This document shows positions 56,661 through 64,000 of a stretch of DNA of 64,000 nt, piece after piece. Under the pieces are notes generated by a model, which was not told where the DNA came from, ran no database searches, and saw nothing but the letters and a program-made list of their open reading frames with translations. Positions within the stretch are counted from its first letter, which is position 1. The number at the start of each line of letters is the position of its first letter. A program made the translations under genes and the position numbers. Origin of the DNA: Nocardia araoensis NBRC 100135 (lineage in GTDB: Bacteria; Actinomycetota; Actinomycetes; Mycobacteriales; Mycobacteriaceae); contig NZ_BAFR01000155.1 of assembly GCF_000308435.1 (NCBI RefSeq), positions 1 to 64,000 of the forward strand, read 5' to 3'.

Positions 56661-56693
56661 CAGGAAACTTCCAGCTTGCTCGCAGGTTGCTCC
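56661..56693 (+). promoter_or_regulatory. Triple 11-bp direct repeat upstream of the response regulator
   Basis: CAGGAAACTTC, CAGCTTGCTCG and CAGGTTGCTCC start at 56661, 56672 and 56683, 11 bp apart. The last ends 25 bp before the response-regulator ATG. It matches the block upstream of the GT39 gene, pointing to autoregulation. Confidence 0.75.
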
Positions 56694-56718
56694 GTGCTCG
56701 CCGCGTGACCATGGGTAC

Positions 56719-57435
56719 ATGACCAGTACCGAACCCGAGGCCCGGATCCTCATCGTGGACGACGAACCGATGATCATCGAACTGCTCGCCGTGAGCCTGC
56801 GGTTCCAGGGCTTCGAGGTGGCCACCGCGCTCAGCGGAACCGAGGCGCTGGACCGGGTGCGCGGTTTCCGGCCGGACGCGCTGATCGTGGACGTGATGAT
56901 GCCGGGCATGGACGGGTTCGGGATGCTGCGGCGGCTGCGCGCCGACGGGGTGACCGCCCCCGTGCTCTTCCTCACCGCACGCGACGACGTCGACGACAAG
57001 CTCACCGGCCTCACCCTCGGCGCGGACGACTACGTGACCAAGCCGTTCAGCTTGGAGGAGGTCATCGCCCGGCTCCGAGTCATCCTGCGCCGCAGCGGAA
57101 TACAGTCGGTCCAGGAGAGCTCCAACCGGATGACGGTCGGCGACCTGGTACTCGACGACGACAGCCACGAGGTCTGGAAGGCGGGCGCGCCGGTGTCGCT
57201 GTCGCCGACCGAGTTCACCCTGCTGCGGTATTTCATGGTCAACGCGGGCAAGGTGCTGAGCAAGCCGAAGATCCTCGACCACGTCTGGCGCTACGACTTC
57301 GGCGGCGACGCGGGCGTGGTCGAGTCGTACGTGTCGTATCTGCGGCGCAAGATCGACACCACCGAACCGAAGTTGCTGCACACGCTGCGTGGCGTGGGAT
57401 ACGTGCTGCGGGAACCCCAGGTGAGCCGGGCGTGA
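56719..57435 (+). CDS. OmpR-family response regulator
   Basis: ATG at 56719 gives 238 residues: a receiver domain with the acidic pair DDE (residues 14-16), phospho-acceptor Asp58 in LIVDVMMPGMDG, conserved Thr and Lys (LTARDD, VTKPFSLEE), then a winged-helix effector domain (SLSPTEFTLLRYFMVN, YVSYLRRKID, LRGVGYVL). It pairs with the histidine kinase whose GTG overlaps its stop as GTGA. Two identical triple repeats in front of this gene and the GT39 gene are the probable binding sites. Confidence 0.95.
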   Translation: MTSTEPEARILIVDDEPMIIELLAVSLRFQGFEVATALSGTEALDRVRGFRPDALIVDVMMPGMDGFGMLRRLRADGVTAPVLFLTARDDVDDKLTGLTLGADDYVTKPFSLEEVIARLRVILRRSGIQSVQESSNRMTVGDLVLDDDSHEVWKAGAPVSLSPTEFTLLRYFMVNAGKVLSKPKILDHVWRYDFGGDAGVVESYVSYLRRKIDTTEPKLLHTLRGVGYVLREPQVSRA

Positions 57436-58967
57436 GCGTACGGGAGAAACTCGCGCGGCGGATCTCCGCGGTCCCGCTGCGGGTGGGACTGGTGATCGTG
57501 CTGTTGCTGCTGACGACCGCTGCGCTGTTCGCGTCGGGCGCCGCGGTGACCTCGGCGCTGAGCCGGTCACTCACCCAGCGCATCGACGAGCAACTCTACG
57601 ACGCGGCGCGCTCCTGGGCCGAGCCGCGGCCCATGCGACAGGTGACCACCAATGATGGTCGCACGCAATGGATTCCGGCGGATCTTCCGGCCGCGCCCAT
57701 GCAGCCGAGGTCGCCGGGCGAGCAACCGCGCCGGTTCTTCGAACTGCGCACCGGAGCCGACGGACAGGTGTATCAAGAACTTCCGGGCGCCAACAGCGCC
57801 GCGGGAACCCCCGATCTCGACGGCGTGAAAGCCGGCACACCGCGCACGGTCGATTCCTCGGACGGCTCCTCGGTGCGCTGGCGCGTGCTGACCACCACCA
57901 ACCAGTACGGTTCGACCACCATCGCCCTGCCGCTGACCGACAACCAGGAGACGGTCTCGCGGCTGATCTTCTTCGAGATCGGCACCGGGGCCGCGGCACT
58001 GCTGGCCCTCGGCGCCGTCGGCTATCTGGTCATCCGGCGCAGCCTGCGGCCGCTGCGCGAGGTGGAGCAGACCGCGGCGGCGATCGCGGGCGGCGACCTG
58101 CACCGGCGGGTGCCGGTGCGCGGGGTCGACACCGAGGTCGACCATCTGGCGCGATCGCTGAACGAGATGCTCGCGCAGATCCAGCACGGCGTGGCCGCGA
58201 CCGAGGCCTCGGAGGAAGCGGCCCGCCGCTCGGAGGCGCGGATGCGCCGCTTCGTCGCGGACGCGAGCCACGAACTGCGCACGCCGCTGACCACGATCCG
58301 CGGTTTCGCCGAGTTGTACCGCCAGGGCGCGAGCAGCGACGCGGGGATGGTGGTCGGCCGGATCGAGGCCGAGGCCGAGCGGATGGGCCTGCTGGTCGAA
58401 GATCTGCTGTTGCTGGCGCGGCTGGACGAGAAACGCCCGCTGGAGCGCAAACCCGTCGACCTGCTCGCACTCGCCGGTGACGCCGTGCACAACGCCAGGG
58501 CCATCGCCGCCCGTCAGAAGCCCTCGCCCGACGCGCCGGATCGTCCGATCACGCTGGTGCTCGGCGACGGCGAAGGAACCATGGACGTCGTCGGCGACGA
58601 GGCCCGCCTGCGCCAGGTCCTGGGCAACCTGCTCGGCAACGCCCTCACCCACACCCCGCGGGAAACGCCCATCACGGTGCGGCTCACGGCCGCGCCCGAT
58701 CGCGTCCGCATCGACGTGATCGACGCGGGCCCCGGCCTGTCGCCCGAGGCCGCGGCCAGGGTGTTCGAACGCTTCTACCGCGCGGATGCCTCACGCACCC
58801 GCACCAGCGGCGGCACCGGCCTCGGCCTGTCCATCGTCCGAGCTCTGGTGACCGCCCACGGCGGACGGGTGTCGCTGGACAGCGAACCGGGGCGCGGGGC
58901 GACGTTCACCGTGGTGTTGCCTCGGGAACCCGCCGATTCCGCGGGTGAGCGGATGCCGTCGCGGTAG
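57432..58967 (+). CDS. Membrane sensor histidine kinase
   Basis: GTG at 57432 gives 511 residues. Transmembrane helices lie at about 18-42 and 178-201, with an outer sensing region of about 135 residues between them (no Cys). A HAMP segment follows (about 203-255), then the dimerisation helix with His280 in FVADASHELRTPLTTIRGFAEL, and the ATPase domain with the N box (LGNLLGNALTHTP), DAGPGLS and GGTGLGLSIV. It phosphorylates the OmpR-type partner. The signal is unknown; the neighbouring glycosyltransferase suggests an envelope stress. Confidence 0.94.
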   Translation: MSVREKLARRISAVPLRVGLVIVLLLLTTAALFASGAAVTSALSRSLTQRIDEQLYDAARSWAEPRPMRQVTTNDGRTQWIPADLPAAPMQPRSPGEQPRRFFELRTGADGQVYQELPGANSAAGTPDLDGVKAGTPRTVDSSDGSSVRWRVLTTTNQYGSTTIALPLTDNQETVSRLIFFEIGTGAAALLALGAVGYLVIRRSLRPLREVEQTAAAIAGGDLHRRVPVRGVDTEVDHLARSLNEMLAQIQHGVAATEASEEAARRSEARMRRFVADASHELRTPLTTIRGFAELYRQGASSDAGMVVGRIEAEAERMGLLVEDLLLLARLDEKRPLERKPVDLLALAGDAVHNARAIAARQKPSPDAPDRPITLVLGDGEGTMDVVGDEARLRQVLGNLLGNALTHTPRETPITVRLTAAPDRVRIDVIDAGPGLSPEAAARVFERFYRADASRTRTSGGTGLGLSIVRALVTAHGGRVSLDSEPGRGATFTVVLPREPADSAGERMPSR

Positions 58968-58989
58968 GCAACCTCCGAGTGCGAACCGC

Positions 58990-59790
58990 TCAGCGGGAGG
59001 CCGGCTGGAAGATGTCGTCGAGGGGAGGGCCCGAGGTAGGGGTGGCGCCTTCTTCGGCGAACCACTCCCACTGCATGACCCGCGCGAGCACCGGGGTCGG
59101 CATGCGGAGCAGCACCTTCGCGATGGTCGCGAAGCGGCTGTTGCCCTCGACGATCGACCGGTGGGCGGCCAGAGCGGTCTTGCGGCGGGCGGCTCGAGCG
59201 GAGACGTCGATCCGGTGGGTGATCGCCGAACGCGGACTGTACAGCGAGTCGAGAACCGATGGGTCGTAGTGGAAAGGGAAGCCCAGCGGGCCCAGCGAAC
59301 GGACGAGGCGCGCGTAGCCATCGCGGGGCAGGGTGGCGTCCAATACGCGCGCCACCCCGGCGAACTCTGCCGCGCGTTTGCCCACCTCGTGCACGCGGAC
59401 GTGGTCGCGGTGCCCGTACCCGCCGTTGCGGTCGTAACTGAGCAGGATCTCCGCGTGCTCCTCGCGCAGGATCGCGGCCAGCCGCCGCGCCGCGTCCTCG
59501 AGGTCGGCGCGGGCGAAACGCATCCGGTCCGGCGGGTCGGCGTACAGCACCGCGCCGTGGCCGCTGTCGGCGTAACCGAGGTGCACCACACGGTGCACTC
59601 CGAGGGCGGCGGCGCTCGCCTCCAACTCGCTCAGCCGCAACGCCTTCCGGCCGTCCAGATCGGCCATGTGACCGTCGGTGGCCACCACGATGACGGTCCG
59701 GTGCCCGGCGGCGGACAGCTCGGCCAGGGTTCCGCCGGTCAGCAGCGTCTCGTCGTCGGGGTGCGCGTGGAATGCCACAACGGTCGCCAT
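58990..59790 (-). CDS. PIG-L/LmbE-family N-acetylglucosaminyl deacetylase
   Basis: The 266-residue protein opens with FHAHPDDETLLTGGTLA, the zinc motif AHPDDE of the PIG-L family, and has the second zinc His in YGHRDHVRVHEVG. Related enzymes are MshB (mycothiol), Mca and several de-N-acetylases of glycolipids. The C-terminal region is more divergent from MshB, so I do not give the symbol. It is convergent with the histidine kinase (22 bp between the stops). No signal peptide is present, so it acts in the cytoplasm. Confidence 0.87.
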   Translation of the reverse strand: MATVVAFHAHPDDETLLTGGTLAELSAAGHRTVIVVATDGHMADLDGRKALRLSELEASAAALGVHRVVHLGYADSGHGAVLYADPPDRMRFARADLEDAARRLAAILREEHAEILLSYDRNGGYGHRDHVRVHEVGKRAAEFAGVARVLDATLPRDGYARLVRSLGPLGFPFHYDPSVLDSLYSPRSAITHRIDVSARAARRKTALAAHRSIVEGNSRFATIAKVLLRMPTPVLARVMQWEWFAEEGATPTSGPPLDDIFQPASR

Positions 59791-59812
59791 CGGACCAGTG
59801 TGCCAAAGACAT

Positions 59813-60208
59813 TCACCACAGGTCTCCGGCCAGCCGGGTCGCGCCGACGAGCATGTACCCGCCGGTCAGGGCGACCAGCGCGACCGCGGTCGGCCTCGGT
59901 ACGTCACCGCGCAGCAGGCGCACCCCGCCGTGCGTAGTGTCGAGGATGTCCACCAGCAACGCCAGGCGCTGCCAGCGCGGCAGCTCCTCGGCGGGTGCGG
60001 TCAGGTACCCGAGGCCGAGCGCGATCGCCCGCGCGCCGAAGATCCGGGTCATGTAGTCGAGCTCGGGCGTGGGCCGCACGCCGAGCGCCTCGGTCAGCGT
60101 CCGCGGGGCCACGAGCGCGGCCGAGCCCAGCACGACCCGTCCGAGCGCGAGGCCGCGCAGCGCGCCGGCCAGCGCGGAGCGGTTTCGCCGCTTGCTGTTC
60201 GTCACCAT
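59813..60208 (-). CDS. DUF4267-like small membrane protein
   Basis: ATG at 60208 gives about 131 residues with four predicted helices (around residues 17-36, 53-70, 83-98 and 106-127). LGVRPTPELDYMTRIFGAR and the layout resemble the DUF4267 family, whose role is unknown. It overlaps the preceding 57-residue protein by 7 bp, so the two are co-translated. The start could also be 60220. Confidence 0.72.
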   Translation of the reverse strand: MVTNSKRRNRSALAGALRGLALGRVVLGSAALVAPRTLTEALGVRPTPELDYMTRIFGARAIALGLGYLTAPAEELPRWQRLALLVDILDTTHGGVRLLRGDVPRPTAVALVALTGGYMLVGATRLAGDLW

Positions 60209-60375
60209 GCTCCCGAGCATCGCCCGAAACGCCGATCAGGTCGATTACCTGCGAGGTAATCGACCCGACTGCGGCGTATCGACGGACTCAGGGCAGCGGC
60301 ACCCACGCCGACCGCCGCCAGAGCGATGCCTCCGACCGCCGCGGCCTTCGCCACCTTGGACTTCAACGCCTTCAT
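60202..60375 (-). CDS. Small membrane-anchored protein, 57 residues
   Basis: ATG at 60375 follows CTAGGAGAAC. The protein has a basic start (MKALKSKVAKA), one hydrophobic helix (AAAVGGIALAAVGVGAAAL) and a short basic tail. Its 3' end contains an 11-bp perfect inverted repeat and overlaps the DUF4267-like gene. It is divergent from galE. No family is known. Confidence 0.6.
   Translation of the reverse strand: MKALKSKVAKAAAVGGIALAAVGVGAAALSPSIRRSRVDYLAGNRPDRRFGRCSGAW
60240..60264. repeat. 25-bp perfect inverted repeat within the small gene
   Basis: GTCGATTACCT and AGGTAATCGAC around GCG give 11-bp perfect arms. It lies in the coding end of the 57-residue gene, 32 bp upstream of the DUF4267-like start, so it could be an operator or RNA hairpin. 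Confidence 0.6.
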
Positions 60376-60505
60376 ACTTGTTCTCCTAGGTCTCGACCCC
60401 CTCGGGCCACCGGCCGGACTTCGACCGCGAGAACGATCCTCGGTCCGGAATCTCGAGACCTTCCGATATGCGCTGGGAAATAGCTGACAACAGGAGAGGA
60501 CATCC

Positions 60506-61483
<978 letters not shown>

Positions 61484-61554
61484 TCGACCGGGGCACGATC
61501 CGGCGTGTGATTTCCGGGCGACCCTCGTCGGCGGACCCGGGACTCACGAGTCGC

Positions 61555-61635
61555 TCAGAGAATGAACAGAATCAGCGCCTTCTGCAGGGTGTCCACGATG
61601 CGGCCGATGGTGATCGCGATCTCGACGGTGCCCAC
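61555..61635 (-). CDS. 26-residue hydrophobic amphipathic peptide
   Basis: GTG at 61635 with AAAGGGA about 10 bases upstream opens a 26-codon frame beginning MGTVEIAITIGRIVD and ending ALILFIL. All but two of the codons end in G or C, as in the real genes of this window, and the residues form a helix with a charged face (Glu5, Arg12, Asp15, Lys19) and a strongly hydrophobic end. Short amphipathic channel-forming peptides are known from corynebacterial cell walls; no sequence identity to them is claimed. It stands alone between galE and a helical protein. Confidence 0.5.
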   Translation of the reverse strand: MGTVEIAITIGRIVDTLQKALILFIL

Positions 61636-61849
61636 GACAGGTCCCTTTCCTCGGCGTGGCAAATCCTCGACACATCAATTCAAGCGCGCACGAACACGAT
61701 TCGCCAAGCTCGCACCGGAACGCGTGTCGTCGAGGAGGGTTGATCCGCGCGGTCCTGCTCTTCGAATCATCTGTGTCGCGGCACCGGTCGCGACCGTGCG
61801 GCGGACCACCGCCGCGCGCCACCCTTTCGATCCACCGTCAGGAGCACCT

Positions 61850-62422
61850 GTGGCACCGTCGCAACCGTTGACCCGGAGACACTCGCACGACTGCTCTCGG
61901 CGTGCGGCGGGCGCGGTCGGGCAAGCCGCCGCGATACTCGGCATGCTGCACCGCGTTCCCGCCGATCACGCCGCGGTACACGCGCGGCTCGCGTCACTCG
62001 CCGAGGACATCACCTGTGAACCGCACGGCGAGCCGGACTGCGATCTCACCCGCGCCTTGCGCGACATCGTGGTCCACCTCGGGACGGCAGCCGAACTCGC
62101 GCACCGCCACCGCGCGACGGTGCTCGCGGACGAACTCGCCGAGATCATCGGCATCGTCGAGGAATCGGGCCGGAACACGGCCCGGTCGCTCGCGGCGCCG
62201 CCGGATCGCGGTGCGGCGGCGCGCTATCGCGCCGAGATCGCGCGGCTGGCCCGCGACGCCGACGACGCGTTCCGCCGCTTGTTCGCGCGGTGGTACTTCG
62301 ACACCGAAGATCCGGCGGCGGTGGCAGGCATGCGGGACGTCGGCGACGAACTGGAGAACGTGATGCGAGCCTTCGAGTCGGTCGCCGACGCCGTGCATCC
62401 GTCGAACGAGCTGCCCGGATGA
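61850..62422 (+). CDS. All-helical protein of unknown function
   Basis: GTG at 61850 with AGGAG gives 190 residues, nearly all helical, His- and Arg-rich, with no membrane segment. It contains AAILGMLHRVPADHAAVHAR, DELAEIIGIVEESGRN and DVGDELENVMRAFESVADA. The last part faintly recalls PhoU/DUF47-type phosphate regulators (long helices with acidic faces), but I do not assign it. The longer frame from 61562 was rejected because its N-terminal part is not protein-like. It is convergent with the photolyase. Confidence 0.65.
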   Translation: MAPSQPLTRRHSHDCSRRAAGAVGQAAAILGMLHRVPADHAAVHARLASLAEDITCEPHGEPDCDLTRALRDIVVHLGTAAELAHRHRATVLADELAEIIGIVEESGRNTARSLAAPPDRGAAARYRAEIARLARDADDAFRRLFARWYFDTEDPAAVAGMRDVGDELENVMRAFESVADAVHPSNELPG

Positions 62423-62432
62423 CTCCGGGCCA

Positions 62433-63758
62433 TCACATCCCGACGACATCGATGATCGGCGCCGGATAGACCGCCGGATCGACCTGTTCCCGCCACGGTC
62501 GGTGGATGCGCGCACCGGGCAGATGCGCCAGCTCGGGGACCCAGCGCCGGACGTACGCGCCGTCGGGGTCGTAGCGCTGCGCCTGGCGTAGCGGATTGAG
62601 CACCCGGTTCGGCCTGGTGTCGGTCCCCGTACCCGCGACCCACTGCCAGTTGAGCTGGTTGTTCGCCAGATCACCGTCCACCAGCCAGCGCAGGAAGTGC
62701 TCCGCCCCCAGCCGCCAGTCGACCCGCAGCGACTTGGTCAGGAAGCTGGCCGTGATCAGGCGTGCCCGGTTGTGCATCCAGCCTTCCGCGCGCAGCTGCC
62801 GCATTCCCGCGTCCACGATCGGGTGTCCGGTGCGTCCCTCCCGCCAGGCGTCGAGGGCCTGCTGGTCGTCGCGCCAGCGGATCGGGCGGGAGCGGTAGTC
62901 CGACCAAGCCGCGGACGGGCGTGCGGCCAGCAACTGATGGTGGAAGTCGCGCCAGGCCAGCTGCCGGGCGAACGCGCGCCCGCCCTCGGTGGACAGGTCG
63001 ATCCGGTGCGCCAGCTCCACGGGGGACACGCAGCCGAAGTGCAGATAGGACGACAGCCGCGAGGTGGCGTCCGCGGCGAGGTGGTCGCTGTCGCGCGCGT
63101 AGTGCTCCACCGGCCCGGACAGCCAGTCCCGCAAAAGCTTCCGGCCCGTCGTCTCCCCGCCCACGGCGAGTTGCGGGGACGTCGGGCCCGCGCACAGTTC
63201 ACCCGCGTCCGGCAGCGGCAGGCCGGACACTCGCGGCACCGTGAGGTCGCGCGGCCTGCCCAGCGGCTTGCGCCGCGGCGCGTCGGACCAGCGCCGGAAA
63301 TACGGGCCGAAGACCGCGAAGTGGTCGCGCCCGGTGGCGGGCAGCAGCGTCGCCGGATCGGCGGTGGTGACGGTGGCGGAATGCGTGTGCAGCAGGCAGC
63401 CGCGACGGGAAAGAAGCTCCCGCAGCGCGCGTTCCCGGTGGCGGCTGTAGCCGCTGACGTCGGCGGCGACGTGCACGCTGTCGGCATGCACCTGCGCCAC
63501 CACGCGATCGACCTCCGCGGCCGCGTCGCCGCGGCGCAGGACCAAGCCGCCGCCGACGGCGTGCAGCTCGTCGTCCAACTCCGCGAGTGCGGCAGCGAGA
63601 AACCGGGCGCGGTTGGGTGCGGCGGAGCGGCCGGAGAGAATGGCTTCGTCGAGCACGAACAGCGGCACCACCGCTGCGCCTTCTCGGTGCGCGGCGGTCA
63701 GCACCGGATTGTCCCGCACCCGTAGGTCGCGGGTGAACAATGCGATCGTGACGGTCAT
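62433..63758 (-). CDS. phr: Deoxyribodipyrimidine photolyase (class I)
   Basis: ATG at 63758 gives 441 residues. An N-terminal Rossmann domain (IALFTRDLRVRDNPVL, the antenna part) is followed by the FAD-binding helical domain with FARQLAWRDFHHQLLA, GHPIVDAGMRQLRAEGWMHN and LANNQLNWQWVAGTGTD. The Trp residues of the electron-transfer chain and the Asn that touches the flavin are in place. It repairs UV-made cyclobutane pyrimidine dimers with blue light. A cryptochrome role is less likely. The helical gene ends 10 bp away. Confidence 0.92.
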   Translation of the reverse strand: MTVTIALFTRDLRVRDNPVLTAAHREGAAVVPLFVLDEAILSGRSAAPNRARFLAAALAELDDELHAVGGGLVLRRGDAAAEVDRVVAQVHADSVHVAADVSGYSRHRERALRELLSRRGCLLHTHSATVTTADPATLLPATGRDHFAVFGPYFRRWSDAPRRKPLGRPRDLTVPRVSGLPLPDAGELCAGPTSPQLAVGGETTGRKLLRDWLSGPVEHYARDSDHLAADATSRLSSYLHFGCVSPVELAHRIDLSTEGGRAFARQLAWRDFHHQLLAARPSAAWSDYRSRPIRWRDDQQALDAWREGRTGHPIVDAGMRQLRAEGWMHNRARLITASFLTKSLRVDWRLGAEHFLRWLVDGDLANNQLNWQWVAGTGTDTRPNRVLNPLRQAQRYDPDGAYVRRWVPELAHLPGARIHRPWREQVDPAVYPAPIIDVVGM

Positions 63759-63777
63759 CGCGCTCGCCGAGCACGCA

Positions 63778-64000
63778 TCACGCCACGCAGAGCGGGACGA
63801 TGCGCGAGTCACCGCCCGTCGTCGGGGAGGTCAGATACAGGCACGGGTTCTGGCCCGCCGCGGTGATCGCCGCGCGCACCTGCTGCCAGGCATCCGCGCC
63901 CAGCGACGCGGCACGGGCCAGGACGAATCCGGAGGCCAGGCTCGGATCGGTGACCACAGCCCACGAATAGTCGGGGCCGAGCGCGGTGACGATGTAGTTG
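63778..64000 (-). CDS. Lipocalin family protein, C-terminal part (cut by window edge)
   Basis: The minus-strand frame is open to the end of the window and stops at 63778. The 73 complete codons visible read NYIVTALGPDYSWAVVTDPS, a bacterial lipocalin-like stretch, and end near TGGDSRIVPLCVA. Two cysteines (PCLYL and PLCVA) could form the disulfide typical of Blc-type lipocalins. The start lies outside. It is upstream of phr and may be co-transcribed. Confidence 0.7.
   Translation of the reverse strand, partial: NYIVTALGPDYSWAVVTDPSLASGFVLARAASLGADAWQQVRAAITAAGQNPCLYLTSPTTGGDSRIVPLCVA

Noticed and set aside
54557..56722. A 721-residue frame overlapping the GT39 gene
   Set aside because: It is a shadow in the +1 frame; the GT39 frame has membrane helices, motifs and a good ribosome site.

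Overview
The window is about 64 kb of high-GC, gene-dense actinobacterial chromosome, most likely from a Nocardia-like member of the mycolic-acid bacteria. I infer this from the gene families: a PIM-type acyltransferase, many acyl-CoA ligases and dehydrogenases, a mycofactocin-type SDR, a mycobacterial-type CadI/ArsR pair and many ATGA overlaps. I saw no rRNA, tRNA, CRISPR, transposase, integrase or phage gene.

Layout. 0-10 kb: lipid metabolism (two acyl-CoA dehydrogenases, a PatA-like acyltransferase, a secreted protein, an ArsR-type regulator, an AhpD-like protein, two tandem FadD ligases). This stretch is interrupted at 1.86-3.1 kb by a lower-GC one-gene insert coding a free-standing asparagine-synthase-like domain, flanked by a 21-bp direct repeat of a terminator arm. 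10-18 kb: PepSY/heme or metal membrane genes, then a metalloid island (cadI, arsR, aqpS, arsC and a divergent second arsR). 18-21.5 kb: galactose uptake and phosphorylation (SSS symporter, galK); a galE homologue lies far away at 60.5 kb. 21.7-25 kb: a diguanylate cyclase coupled to a small ORF, and an uncharacterised protein. 25-32.4 kb: a TetR-controlled catabolic operon (flavin monooxygenase, esterase, zinc alcohol dehydrogenase, acyl-CoA ligase, amidohydrolase). 32-37 kb: mixed genes, including a DoxX-like protein with thirteen 11-residue repeats.

37.4-54.3 kb is a type II (aromatic) polyketide cluster: SARP activator, accC and accDA, KS-alpha, CLF, ACP, didomain aromatase/cyclase, ActIV-like metallo-beta-lactamase-fold cyclase, flavin monooxygenase, hydrolase, P450, accB, C9-ketoreductase, a frameshifted NTF2/SnoaL-like gene and a RutE-like nitroreductase. 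The core genes form a tightly overlapping operon. Upstream of it are TCGAG-type heptamers at 11-bp spacing, the expected target of the cluster's own SARP. The set resembles the early actinorhodin pathway (reduced octaketide), and the cluster carries its own acetyl-CoA carboxylase subunits. No exporter, glycosyltransferase or product-tailoring methyltransferase is evident inside it.

54.4-59 kb: a GT39 glycosyltransferase and an OmpR-type two-component system. Both promoters carry the same triple 11-bp direct repeat, so they probably form one regulon. 59-64 kb: PIG-L deacetylase, small membrane proteins, galE, a 26-residue hydrophobic peptide ORF, a helical protein, a DNA photolyase and the end of a lipocalin gene.

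All functions come from reading motifs and family resemblance by eye; no database search was run.
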